Source of the DNA: Methylotenera oryzisoli_B
GTDB taxonomy: Bacteria; Pseudomonadota; Gammaproteobacteria; Burkholderiales; Methylophilaceae
Assembly (NCBI GenBank): GCA_965613685.1
Contig: OZ277031.1
Coordinates: forward strand, 1,426,001-1,490,000
Direction: 5' to 3'
DNA length: 64,000 nucleotides
Shown here piece by piece: positions 43,991-51,699 of this stretch. The notes below the pieces were generated by a model. The model was not told where the DNA came from. It saw only the letters and a list, made by a program, of their open reading frames with translations, and did no database searches. The translations under genes and the position numbers were made by a program. Positions within the stretch are counted from its first letter, which is position 1, and the number at the start of each line of letters is the position of its first letter.

Positions 43991-44946
43991 GCTGTTGCCG
44001 TTCTTTCCGCCACGCGCATCACGGCACTGCGTGAACGGGGGTTGGCTTTAATTTCTGGCTGGCTAGGTTTGATGCTTTTGCCTACGGTCCTTAATTTAGG
44101 CTGCGGTAAATCGGCGGCTCGAACGGGAAAATTGGCTGGCAAATCATCCCGATTTACCTGAGCGCGAATAAATTGCTTCACCATACGGTCTTCTAGCGAA
44201 TGGAAACTGATCACTGCCAATCTGCCTTGCGGCGACAATAGGGCCAAGCATTGAGGCATGGTTAACGACAACTCCTCAAGCTCTTGATTGACGTGAATCC
44301 GTAAAGCTTGAAATGTCCGCGTGGCTGGGTTCTGCCCGGGCTCAAAGCGCGTGACTGCGCTTGCCACGACCTTGGTAAGTTGCCCTGTAGTGGTGATGGG
44401 GCGCCCGTCATTGCGCTCCGCAATAATCGCCCTTGCAATCTGCTTAGCAAACCGTTCTTCACCATAATTTTTTATAACCTCCGCTAATTGCTGCTCTGTT
44501 GTGTCGGCGATAAATTCCGCCGCTGTTTGACCACGGGTCTGATCCATGCGCATGTCTAGAGGCGCATCAAATCTAAAACTAAAGCCTCGGGCAGGCTCAT
44601 CAATTTGTGGCGAGGATATGCCCAAATCCAGCAAAATACCGTCCACCTTATGGATGCCCATTTCAGCCAAGCGGACTTGCATGCCAGCAAAATGGCTGTG
44701 CACCATGACAAAACGCTTGTCCTGGATAGCCTTGCTAGACTCAATCGCTTGCAAGTCTTTATCAAAGGCTATCAGACGGCCTCGCTCACCCAATTTCTCT
44801 AAAATCTTTCTGCTGTGGCCACCGCGACCAAACGTGCCGTCCACATAAACGCCGTCGGCCTTTACCGCCAAGGCCTGGACCGCTTCATTTAATAAAACGG
44901 TGACATGTGCCCCACTAGCAGGGCTTGTTTTTGGGTTTTCGTCCAT
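43987..44946 (-). CDS. rsmH: 16S rRNA m4C1402 methyltransferase RsmH
   Basis: SAM-dependent methyltransferase acting on 16S rRNA C1402; 319 aa with the start used here. HVTVLLNEAVQAL opens the conserved core, and VDGTFGRGGHSRKILEKLG is the SAM loop. DLGISSPQIDEPARGFSFR and LAVISFHSLEDRMVKQFI follow. The ATG at 44946 gives the usual N-terminal length but has no good ribosome site. A GTG at 45048 overlaps the mraZ stop as GTGA with GAGGG 9 nt upstream and would add 34 residues; see the finding on this junction. Confidence 0.93.
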   Translation of the reverse strand: MDENPKTSPASGAHVTVLLNEAVQALAVKADGVYVDGTFGRGGHSRKILEKLGERGRLIAFDKDLQAIESSKAIQDKRFVMVHSHFAGMQVRLAEMGIHKVDGILLDLGISSPQIDEPARGFSFRFDAPLDMRMDQTRGQTAAEFIADTTEQQLAEVIKNYGEERFAKQIARAIIAERNDGRPITTTGQLTKVVASAVTRFEPGQNPATRTFQALRIHVNQELEELSLTMPQCLALLSPQGRLAVISFHSLEDRMVKQFIRAQVNRDDLPANFPVRAADLPQPKLRTVGKSIKPSQPEIKANPRSRSAVMRVAERTATA

Positions 44947-44971
44947 CGCAGCGAATGCTTGATTTACTAAT

Positions 44972-45000
44972 AATAAAGCGTCATTTGCAGACGCTTTATT
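44972..45000 (-). repeat. Perfect 11-bp inverted repeat between mraZ and rsmH
   Basis: AATAAAGCGTC (44972-44982) and GACGCTTTATT (44990-45000) pair perfectly with a 7-nt loop. It sits in the 98-nt gap between the mraZ stop and the rsmH ATG. In the operon mRNA it is a hairpin with no long U run, so it is more like a processing or attenuation element than a full terminator. Confidence 0.6.
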
Positions 45001-45044
45001 TGGAGACAATGAGGCTAGGTTGGGCGTGGAGCGCACGCCCTTAA

Positions 45045-45491
45045 TCACAGGGAGAAGCCCTCTAGTTCTGCCGGCATAGCAAACTGCTCGCCTTGCGTGA
45101 CATGCGCCAACTGAGCGCGCCAGGCTTCCATGTTCCACAATTCAAAATGGCTGCCTTGTCCCACCAACATCACTTCTTTGCTTAAGCCCGCAAAGTCTCG
45201 CAATACCGGCGACACCAACAAGCGCCCGGCGCTATCCAAACTTAAATCTTCTGCAAAACCCACTAGTAACCGCTGCAGTGCACTCGATTGCTTATCAAAC
45301 GAAGACAGCGCCATCATTTTTTCTTGTATCGGCTCCCAGGCGGCTTGCGGGTACAACAACAGGCAGCGATGCGGGTGGGCCGTCAGCACCAAATTGCCGC
45401 CACACTCATGCAATAAGGCTTCACGGTGCTTGGTTGGCACCGCGAGTCTGTTTTTCGCATCTAAGCTTAATGAGGTTGCACCACGAAACAT
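45045..45491 (-). CDS. mraZ: Transcriptional regulator MraZ
   Basis: First gene of the dcw cluster and, in E. coli, a repressor of its own promoter that also affects the downstream genes; 148 aa. It begins MFRGATSLSLDAKNRLAVP and repeats the AbrB-like swapped-hairpin unit as LDSAGRLLVSPVLRDFAGL. The ATG at 45491 is chosen because it gives the family N-terminus MFRGA and has AGGACGAGAG upstream; the longer reading to 45512 adds 7 residues. Three MraZ boxes lie about 170-195 nt upstream. Confidence 0.95.
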   Translation of the reverse strand: MFRGATSLSLDAKNRLAVPTKHREALLHECGGNLVLTAHPHRCLLLYPQAAWEPIQEKMMALSSFDKQSSALQRLLVGFAEDLSLDSAGRLLVSPVLRDFAGLSKEVMLVGQGSHFELWNMEAWRAQLAHVTQGEQFAMPAELEGFSL

Positions 45492-45660
45492 TTTTTGCTC
45501 TCGTCCTATCATCCAATTACAGCCTTAAGCGCCAGCCCGACACTTAAAAGCGAAAATCAAAATAGTGGAGAATTACCCCTTACCAACGGCAACAACCCTT
45601 AGTAGTTTAGCGACATGATGTTAGAAGATGATTTTTCAACATCGCCAGCAAGGAACAATT

Positions 45661-45686
45661 CTCCACATAAACCCACTTTTTCCCAC
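45661..45686 (-). promoter_or_regulatory. MraZ operator: three boxes at 10-bp spacing
   Basis: On the minus strand the boxes read GTGGGA (45686-45681), GTGGGT (45676-45671) and GTGGAG (45666-45661), each separated by 4 AT-rich bases, so the period is exactly 10 bp. This matches the TGGGN direct repeats described for MraZ in E. coli. The boxes begin within about 15 nt downstream of the predicted mraZ -10 box, which suits autorepression. Confidence 0.85.
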
Positions 45687-45694
45687 TAAGTTGC

Positions 45695-45723
45695 ACTATA
45701 GATAAAAAAAATGGCCAATGCAA
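45695..45723 (-). promoter_or_regulatory. Sigma-70 promoter of mraZ / dcw cluster
   Basis: On the minus strand TTGCAT (45723-45718) and TATAGT (45700-45695) are separated by 17 nt, each a good match to the consensus. The predicted start lies at about 45688, directly before the MraZ boxes, giving a leader of about 195 nt. The -35 sits in the loop of the upstream terminator hairpin. Confidence 0.75.
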
Positions 45724-45732
45724 GCCATTTTT
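45704..45732 (-). terminator. Intrinsic terminator between rnpB and mraZ
   Basis: On the minus strand AAAAATGGC (45732-45724), an 8-nt loop and GCCATTTTT (45715-45707) form a 9-bp stem followed by three more U residues. It would stop transcription coming from rnpB/pyrC before the dcw operon. Its loop contains the mraZ -35 box. Confidence 0.75.
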
Positions 45733-45894
45733 GCTATTTTCTCTATATATCTCAATGACTTAGCGTGTTTTTGCTATAAAAATAATATCGTTATAAATGA
45801 ATAACATACGAAATTATATGAATGTAGATTATGAGGATAATGCCGAAAGCATTTGAATTGTTCTTAGCCAGCCAGAATGAAGCGGCAGCCTATA
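45733..45894. other. AT-rich intergenic stretch, no gene seen
   Basis: This stretch is strongly AT-rich with several TATA-like runs (CTATATATC, TATAAAAATAATATCG, AAATTATATG). No ORF of convincing length or known RNA is seen; the best reading is a 38-codon ORF at 45840-45956 on the plus strand. It lies between the rnpB trailer and the mraZ terminator. Confidence 0.5.
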
Positions 45895-45897
45895 AAA

Positions 45898-45952
45898 CAA
45901 AAAGGGGATCCAGGGGATCAGACCCACTGCCGCGTCTAACCATAGGCAGTGA
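45898..45952. repeat. Short repeat-like insert 3' of rnpB
   Basis: It contains GGGGATCCAGGGGATCAGACCC followed by a 7-bp inverted repeat, CACTGCC (45925-45931) and GGCAGTG (45945-45951), with a 13-nt loop. GGGGTCAGACCC-like text is often seen beside REP-associated tyrosine transposases, so this may be a remnant or non-autonomous copy. No transposase is present. It may instead be part of the rnpB 3' trailer. Confidence 0.4.
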
Positions 45953-45976
45953 ATAAAGAAAGGGAATAAAAGAAAT

Positions 45977-46380
45977 GAAGCTGGCCGATAAGCCGGGTTT
46001 TGTAGGCTTTATTGCTAAAGCTGACAGTCATTCATCTAGGCGCACAATTGCTTGTGCGCTCAAGCAACCTACCCGCTGGCAGCGCGAACCACGCCTTATT
46101 TACTTGCGTAAAAATGCCAGCCTATTTGGTCTTGCTGCAGATGGAGGTTACCGCGTTTCACCGTAACTTAATACGCTCGTCTCTGTGGCCCTATTCCGCG
46201 CCTTATGCTCCAGGGCTTGCGCCGTTGAAGGTTTCGACGGACGGCCGTTAGCCGTCATCTTGCTCTATGCAGCCCGGACTTTCCTCCCTCACTTGAAGGA
46301 GACCGCAAGGGTCTTCCCCAATTTATCATGGCAATAAATTGCCAGATAAAGTGTGACGGCGACTGTCTAGCCAGCTTCAC
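45977..46380 (-). ncRNA. rnpB: RNase P RNA (type A)
   Basis: The catalytic RNA of RNase P, about 404 nt, read on the minus strand. The 5' end GAAGCTGGCTAGAC pairs with the 3' end GGCCAGCTTC (helix P1). The conserved core GGGAGGAAAGTCCGGGC lies at about 46289-46273. Further along are GGTGAAACGCGGTAACC and the 3' block ACCCGGCTTATCGGCC. It lies about 37 nt after pyrC on the same strand. The exact ends are inferred from P1 pairing. Short ORFs across this region are artefacts. Confidence 0.95.
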
Positions 46381-46416
46381 GCTTAGTTTAACACGACAGG
46401 GGGTATAAATAGGCGC

Positions 46417-47463
46417 TTAAAGCGATTGCATTTTCCATGCAATCGGCTGACCAGCCCTTAATGGGACGATGCTGTCGTCGGCAAAAGGTAAGCTGGCTGG
46501 CACGGTCCAACTTTGCCTATGCAATTGAATGCGGTCCTTGTTGCGAGGCAAACCATAAAAGTCTGCGCCGTAAAAACTAGCGAAGCCTTCCAATTTATCC
46601 AAGGCACCCACCGCATCAAAGGCCTCGGCATACAATTCCATGGCAGTGTGAGCCGTATACATACCAGCACAACCGCAAGCCGCTTCTTTGGTGTGCTTGG
46701 CATGCGGCGCACTGTCGGTGCCCAAGAAAAACTTAGCGTTGCCCGATGTGGCAACACGCAGCAAAGCCTGACGGTGCTCTTCACGCTTTAATATGGGCAA
46801 GCAATAATGATGCGGCTGTATGCCACCAACAAACATGGCATTGCGGTTCATTAACAAATGGTGAGCGGTAATGGTGGCCGCCAGGTTGGCCGGCGAATGC
46901 AAGACGAAATCGGCCGCATCCTTGGTCGTGATGTGCTCAAACACCACTTTCAGTGCTGGGTAGTCTTTAATAATGGCGACCATATGCCGCTCAATAAACA
47001 CACGCTCTCTATCAAACACATCCACCTGCGCATCCGTCACCTCGGCATGCACTAACAAAGGCAAGCCTAACTTTTCCATCTCGGCCAAGGCTTGCTGGCA
47101 ATGCGCCAAATCCGTGACCCCTGAATCGCTGTTGGTGGTTGCCCCGGCTGGGTAGAATTTCACGCCATGCACCATGCCGCTGGCCACCGCCGATCTAATC
47201 TGATCTGCACTGGTGTTATCGGTCAAATACAAGGTCATCAGCGGTTCAAAATTAAGGCCGCTAGGCAGCGCCGCCAAGATGCGTTGCCGGTAGGCCACAG
47301 CCAAGGCCGTGTTGGTCACGGGCGGGCGCAAATTAGGCATGATCATGGCCCTAGCAAATTGCCGTGCGCTGTCAGGCAAAACGGCTTTTAAAGCCTCGCC
47401 GTCGCGCAAGTGCAAATGCCAGTCGTCTGGGCGAGTAAGGGTCAATGTGTTGATAGTGGTCAT
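46417..47463 (-). CDS. pyrC: Dihydroorotase (class II)
   Basis: Zinc amidohydrolase of pyrimidine synthesis; 348 aa, cytosolic. RPDDWHLHLRDG provides the first zinc His pair. KFYPAGATTNSDSGV carries the carboxylated Lys, LLVHAEVTD and VFEHITTKDAADFV further His ligands, and FFLGTDSAPHAKHTKE the catalytic Asp. The length equals the E. coli enzyme. It begins 16 nt after rsmI on the same strand. Confidence 0.97.
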   Translation of the reverse strand: MTTINTLTLTRPDDWHLHLRDGEALKAVLPDSARQFARAMIMPNLRPPVTNTALAVAYRQRILAALPSGLNFEPLMTLYLTDNTSADQIRSAVASGMVHGVKFYPAGATTNSDSGVTDLAHCQQALAEMEKLGLPLLVHAEVTDAQVDVFDRERVFIERHMVAIIKDYPALKVVFEHITTKDAADFVLHSPANLAATITAHHLLMNRNAMFVGGIQPHHYCLPILKREEHRQALLRVATSGNAKFFLGTDSAPHAKHTKEAACGCAGMYTAHTAMELYAEAFDAVGALDKLEGFASFYGADFYGLPRNKDRIQLHRQSWTVPASLPFADDSIVPLRAGQPIAWKMQSL

Positions 47464-47479
47464 AGGAATATGGCTAAAA

Positions 47480-48346
47480 TTAAGGTTCAGATTGCTTTAG
47501 CTGCAAAGCTAACTCGTACAAGCTGTTTTTTTTCTCGCGGCTGATGTCGGCAGCCAATTTAACCGCCTGCTTTAAGGGCAATTCGGCCAGCAGCAATGTT
47601 AACATGCGAGTCGTTTGCTCGGATATTGCCTCTTGATTCCTTAAGGGCGACGCCTCCACCAAGAGCACAAACTCACCACGCTGCTGATTGGCATCGGCCT
47701 CTAACCAGGATTGCGCGTCAGATAACAGGCAGGTGTGGACAGTCTCAAAGGTTTTGGTCAATTCGCGGGCGATGGTCACGCGCCTATCCGCGCCTAGCAC
47801 TTGTGCCATATCGACCAGGCTGGCGACTATTCGATGCGGCGCCTCGTAAAAAACCAAGGTCACAGCCTGACTTTTTAAGCCCTCAAGCACTTGGCGCCTA
47901 GCGGCCCCACTAGCCGGCAAAAAGCCATGAAAGAAAAAACCATTCTGAACTATGCCACTCACAGATAAAGCCGTTACCACCGCGCTCACCCCAGGGATGG
48001 GCACAACCTTGACGCCGGCTTGACGTAAAAAATTCACCACCACCGCCCCTGGGTCGCTGATACCGGGCGTGCCGGCATCCGTAACCAGCGCAATATTTTC
48101 TCCGGCTTGCAATTGCACTAACAATTTGGCCGCCGATTGATGCTCGTTATGCTCGTGCACGGCCATGAGTTTTTTACTGATGGCAAAATGCCCCAACAAT
48201 CCTGCCGTATGGCGCGTGTCCTCAGCAGCAATGGCATCCACACTTTTTAAGGTGTCCAATGCCCGCAAGGTGATATCAGTTAAATTACCGATAGGCGTAG
48301 CCACCACATATAATGTACCCAGCGTATTTTTCGTCATTTCACTCAT
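47480..48346 (-). CDS. rsmI: 16S rRNA 2'-O-methyltransferase RsmI
   Basis: SAM-dependent enzyme that methylates the ribose of C1402, the same nucleotide that RsmH modifies on the base; 288 aa. The tetrapyrrole-methylase fold shows as LYVVATPIGNLTDITLRAL, AAEDTRHTAGLL, LVTDAGTPGISDPGAVVV and FFHGFLPASGAARR. It starts at 48346 or three codons later. It is divergent from yraN, as in the E. coli rsmI-yraN region. Confidence 0.95.
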   Translation of the reverse strand: MSEMTKNTLGTLYVVATPIGNLTDITLRALDTLKSVDAIAAEDTRHTAGLLGHFAISKKLMAVHEHNEHQSAAKLLVQLQAGENIALVTDAGTPGISDPGAVVVNFLRQAGVKVVPIPGVSAVVTALSVSGIVQNGFFFHGFLPASGAARRQVLEGLKSQAVTLVFYEAPHRIVASLVDMAQVLGADRRVTIARELTKTFETVHTCLLSDAQSWLEADANQQRGEFVLLVEASPLRNQEAISEQTTRMLTLLLAELPLKQAVKLAADISREKKNSLYELALQLKQSEP

Positions 48347-48380
48347 AATGAAAGTTTAACGCCAAGCAGCGCTAACGCCT

Positions 48381-48734
48381 ATGAAAATCAATCAAAACAA
48401 CCCGGGCTTGCTTGCGGAAAACTTGGCAGCCAGCTACCTGATTGAACAAGGCCTGAAACTGCTAATCAAGAATTACCATTGCCGATTTGGTGAGATTGAT
48501 TTGATCATGCAAGATAAAAATACCCTGGTGTTCATTGAAGTAAGGCTGAGAACCAGCCTAGGATTTGGTAATGCCGGCAGCAGCATTACCAAACAAAAAC
48601 AATTAAAACTCACGCGCACCGCTTTGCATTATTTGCAAGCACATGGCGATGCGGCCTGTCGCTTCGACGCCATACTGATGGACAAAGCCGAGGTGGCAAA
48701 CTTAGTGTGGTTACGTAATGCATTTGACGCATAA
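48381..48734 (+). CDS. yraN: UPF0102 (YraN) nuclease-like protein
   Basis: A 117-residue protein of the YraN family with a restriction-endonuclease-like fold. The core reads AENLAASYLIEQGLKLL, NYHCRFGEIDLIMQD with the E...D pair, and FIEVRLRTSLGFGNAG. The usual family text is VEVR/KxR, so the active-site region is intact. The cellular role is not settled. It is divergent from rsmI with a 34-nt gap. Confidence 0.9.
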   Translation: MKINQNNPGLLAENLAASYLIEQGLKLLIKNYHCRFGEIDLIMQDKNTLVFIEVRLRTSLGFGNAGSSITKQKQLKLTRTALHYLQAHGDAACRFDAILMDKAEVANLVWLRNAFDA

Positions 48735-48800
48735 AAAGCGTATCATTCGCAAAAAATAGATGCGCCCATCTAATTGCCCTCTCAATTCAAGGAGTCAACC

Positions 48801-49385
48801 ATGCTGTTAAACACTCAAAATATTGCCCTAAAGCTTTTATTATCCTTAGTATTGGTCGGCCAACTCAGCGCCTGCGTCCCGGTAGTTGTCGGTGGCGCAG
48901 CAGCTGGTGGCGCCATGGCTAGCGATAGGCGCACTTCAGGCATATACGTAGAAGACGAAAACATCGAATTAAAAGCACTGAAGATGATAGAAACGAACTT
49001 AGGCTCAACCGCGCATGTCAATGTCACTAGCTACAACCGCAACGTCTTGTTAACGGGCGAAGCGCCAAGTGCTGAAGCGAAAAGCAAAGCCGAAGCCATG
49101 ATTAAAACCATTACCAATGTCCGTGGTATCACCAATGAAATTGTTGTGGGCGAAAAATCGACTATTAGCTCACGCAGTAACGACGCTTATTTAACCACTA
49201 AGGTGAAAACACAATTCGTAACGGAAAATAAATTTTCCGCCAACTACGTCAAAGTGGTTACCGAAAACAACGTGGTGTATTTATTGGGCATCGTAACCAA
49301 ATCTGAAGCGGATGCTGCAGCTGAAATAGCCAGCAACACCAGTGGCGTGCGTAAAGTAGTGAAGTTATTTGAATACCAACCCTAA
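48801..49385 (+). CDS. dolP: BON-domain outer-membrane lipoprotein (DolP/YraP-like)
   Basis: A 194-residue lipoprotein. The signal peptide ends in a lipobox (VGQLSAC), so it should be acylated and exported. Two BON domains follow: IELKALKMIETNLGSTAHV to ITNEIVVGE, and TTKVKTQFVTENKFSANYV to VRKVVKLFEYQP. E. coli DolP supports outer-membrane integrity and sits downstream of yraN, as here; the SIS-domain gene diaA is absent between them. The ATG at 48801 has AAGGAG 6 nt upstream, which decides the start over 48774. Confidence 0.9.
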   Translation: MLLNTQNIALKLLLSLVLVGQLSACVPVVVGGAAAGGAMASDRRTSGIYVEDENIELKALKMIETNLGSTAHVNVTSYNRNVLLTGEAPSAEAKSKAEAMIKTITNVRGITNEIVVGEKSTISSRSNDAYLTTKVKTQFVTENKFSANYVKVVTENNVVYLLGIVTKSEADAAAEIASNTSGVRKVVKLFEYQP

Positions 49386-49448
49386 AACAAGCGTATTTTT
49401 AAATTCAAGGCTAACAGACCTTAATTTCATATTGGCAAGCACCCTAAC

Positions 49449-49766
49449 ATGACCAGCAATCAAAACACCGCGCCCACAACCGGCGAAATCTTCATACAAA
49501 GCAACACGCGGGCGGGCAAACCGTTTCGCCCTAGCGATTGGGTAGATCGCATGTGCAGCAGTTACGCCTCCTTTGGGGAAGACCGTAAATTAAAATACTC
49601 GCCCTACCTCAAACCCAAAGTAATGAATGGTGTGCGCTGCTTGGCAGTGGATTTAAAACTAAAAACCGTCAACCCGGATGGCTATGCGCAACTCATGCAT
49701 TTTGCTGAAGAAAATCAATTAAATGTGGTAGACGAGCACGGCAACAGCATTAGCGCACCGCAATAA
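49449..49766 (+). CDS. DUF3579 protein
   Basis: A 105-residue soluble protein. The blocks GKPFRPSDWVDRM, LKYSPYLKPKVMNGVRCLAV and the closing LMHFAEENQLNV match what I recall of the DUF3579 family found in betaproteobacteria. Its function is unknown. No signal peptide, membrane segment or metal motif is seen. It lies between dolP and trxA. Confidence 0.78.
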   Translation: MTSNQNTAPTTGEIFIQSNTRAGKPFRPSDWVDRMCSSYASFGEDRKLKYSPYLKPKVMNGVRCLAVDLKLKTVNPDGYAQLMHFAEENQLNVVDEHGNSISAPQ

Positions 49767-49870
49767 ATCAGCCCCTTTAAGGCAGCCTTTTTAAATTTGG
49801 CTCTTCACTAAAACGGTTTTTTTCGTTACGATACGTTTTCATTTAAAGTATTAATCAAATCGAGGTTTTC

Positions 49871-50197
<327 letters not shown>

Positions 50198-50224
50198 ATT
50201 CTTTACGCTGTGCACATTATTGAG

Positions 50225-50262
50225 AAAGTGCTTGATTTAAACCCCTCAAATCAAGCACTTTT
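50225..50262 (+). terminator. Hairpin terminator after trxA
   Basis: A 14-bp perfect stem, AAAGTGCTTGATTT (50225-50238) and AAATCAAGCACTTT (50248-50261), has a 9-nt loop. The stem itself ends in T residues, and the U run is short (4). It separates trxA from rho. Confidence 0.75.
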
Positions 50263-50306
50263 CAAACCCATCTACCCCTAGCTTCGACCTTCCCAAGACC
50301 ACCCTT
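50263..50306 (+). promoter_or_regulatory. C-rich, G-poor rho leader (rut-like)
   Basis: By eye these 44 nt hold 21 C and only 3 G, with many pyrimidine-C pairs, between the trxA terminator and the rho start. Such C>G bubbles are typical of Rho loading sites. E. coli rho is known to be autoregulated by Rho-dependent attenuation in its leader, so the same is suggested here. Confidence 0.5.
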
Positions 50307-50322
50307 GTTTTAGTGAGCCTTC

Positions 50323-51582
50323 ATGCACTTATCCGACCTTAAACTCCTCCCTGTCACCGAATTAGTGGACATGGCCATTGCCGACGACATCGACAATGCC
50401 AGCCGCATGCGCAAACAAGATCTGATTTTTGCCATTTTGAAACACAAGGCAAAAAAGGGTGACAGCATATTTGGCGACGGCACACTGGAAGTATTGCAAG
50501 ATGGCTTTGGCTTTTTGCGCTCACCCGACACCTCGTACCTAGCGGGTCCTGACGACATATACGTTTCACCATCGCAAATTCGCCGCTTTAATTTGCATAC
50601 GGGTGACAGCATACAAGGTGAAATTCGCATCCCTAAAGACGGTGAACGCTATTTCGCCTTAGTTAAGGTCGATGTGGTTAACGGTGAAGCGCCGGAAAAT
50701 ACCAAGCATAAAATTTTATTTGAAAACTTAACTCCCTTATTCCCAACCATACCGCTCACCTTAGAGCGCGATATCAAGGGCGTGGAAAACATTACCAGCC
50801 GCGTTATCGACATGATCGCACCGATAGGCCGCGGTCAACGTGGCTTACTGGTTGCCAGCCCCAAGAGCGGTAAAACGGTGATGATGCAAAACATTGCACA
50901 CGCCATTACCGCCAATCACCCCGATGTCATTTTAATCGTGTTGCTGATTGACGAGCGGCCTGAGGAAGTGACCGAAATGACCCGCTCCGTTAAGGGCGAA
51001 GTGGTGGCTTCAACTTTTGATGAACCCGCAACACGCCACGTGCAAGTGGCTGAAATGGTGTTGGAAAAAGCCAAACGCTTGGTTGAGCATAAAAAAGACG
51101 TGGTGATTTTACTGGATTCAATTACCCGTTTAGCCCGTGCTTACAACACCGTCATCCCGTCATCAGGCAAAGTATTAACCGGCGGTGTGGATGCCAATGC
51201 ACTGCAGCGTCCTAAACGGTTTTTTGGTGCCGCGCGTAACGTTGAGGAAGGCGGCTCATTGACCATCATTGCTACCGCATTGGTTGACACAGGCTCACGC
51301 ATGGACGACGTCATCTATGAAGAGTTTAAAGGTACCGGCAACATGGAAATCCATCTTGATCGCAAAATGGCTGAAAAACGCCAGTACCCTGCCATCAACG
51401 TTAACAAATCTGGCACCCGTCGTGAAGAGTTGCTCATCGAAAAAGACGTGCTGCAGAAAATTTGGGTGTTACGTAAACTGCTCTACCCCATGGACGACAT
51501 CGAAGCGATGGAATTCTTGCTCGACAAGATTAAAGCCACCAAAAATAATGCGGATTTCTTTGACAGCATGCGCAGAGGCTAA
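50323..51582 (+). CDS. rho: Transcription termination factor Rho
   Basis: Hexameric RNA-dependent ATPase; 419 aa, the same length as in E. coli. The N-terminal RNA-binding (cold-shock-like) domain shows DGFGFLRSPDTSYLAGPDD and the primary-site text PSQIRRFNLHTGD. The ATPase core has Walker A SPKSGKTVMMQNIA, IVLLIDERPEEVTEM, ILLDSITRLARAYN and SGKVLTGGVDANALQ (Q and R loops). All parts are present. Confidence 0.98.
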   Translation: MHLSDLKLLPVTELVDMAIADDIDNASRMRKQDLIFAILKHKAKKGDSIFGDGTLEVLQDGFGFLRSPDTSYLAGPDDIYVSPSQIRRFNLHTGDSIQGEIRIPKDGERYFALVKVDVVNGEAPENTKHKILFENLTPLFPTIPLTLERDIKGVENITSRVIDMIAPIGRGQRGLLVASPKSGKTVMMQNIAHAITANHPDVILIVLLIDERPEEVTEMTRSVKGEVVASTFDEPATRHVQVAEMVLEKAKRLVEHKKDVVILLDSITRLARAYNTVIPSSGKVLTGGVDANALQRPKRFFGAARNVEEGGSLTIIATALVDTGSRMDDVIYEEFKGTGNMEIHLDRKMAEKRQYPAINVNKSGTRREELLIEKDVLQKIWVLRKLLYPMDDIEAMEFLLDKIKATKNNADFFDSMRRG

Positions 51583-51614
51583 TCCGCCAGGGCGTTTTAA
51601 TTTACAAGCCGTCC

Positions 51615-51643
51615 TTGCATAGCAAGGCAAATGTAAATATAAT
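51615..51643 (+). promoter_or_regulatory. Sigma-70 promoter of the L31 gene
   Basis: TTGCAT (51615-51620) and a perfect TATAAT (51638-51643) are separated by exactly 17 nt. The predicted start near 51650 gives a leader of about 50 nt before the ATG at 51700. Confidence 0.8.
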
Positions 51644-51665
51644 GCCGGGTTCTTACAAAATCAGC

Positions 51666-51682
51666 TGCCGTATCGTTCGGCA
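51666..51682 (+). promoter_or_regulatory. Short hairpin in the L31 leader
   Basis: TGCCG (51666-51670) and CGGCA (51678-51682) can pair around a 7-nt loop, just before the ribosome site TTGAGG (51686-51691). Ribosomal-protein leader hairpins that feed back on synthesis are known for L31 in other bacteria; whether this is one is inferred. Confidence 0.35.
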
Positions 51683-51699
51683 AAATTGAGGTTACTATA

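Noticed and set aside
45840..45956. 38-codon plus-strand ORF (MPKAFELFLASQ...)
   Set aside because: It has a GAGG very close to the ATG, but it is short, crosses the repeat-like insert and resembles no known protein. Too weak to list as a gene.
45975..46251. Short plus-strand ORFs over rnpB
   Set aside because: The minus strand here is RNase P RNA, with P1 pairing and conserved core; the ORFs have no ribosome sites.
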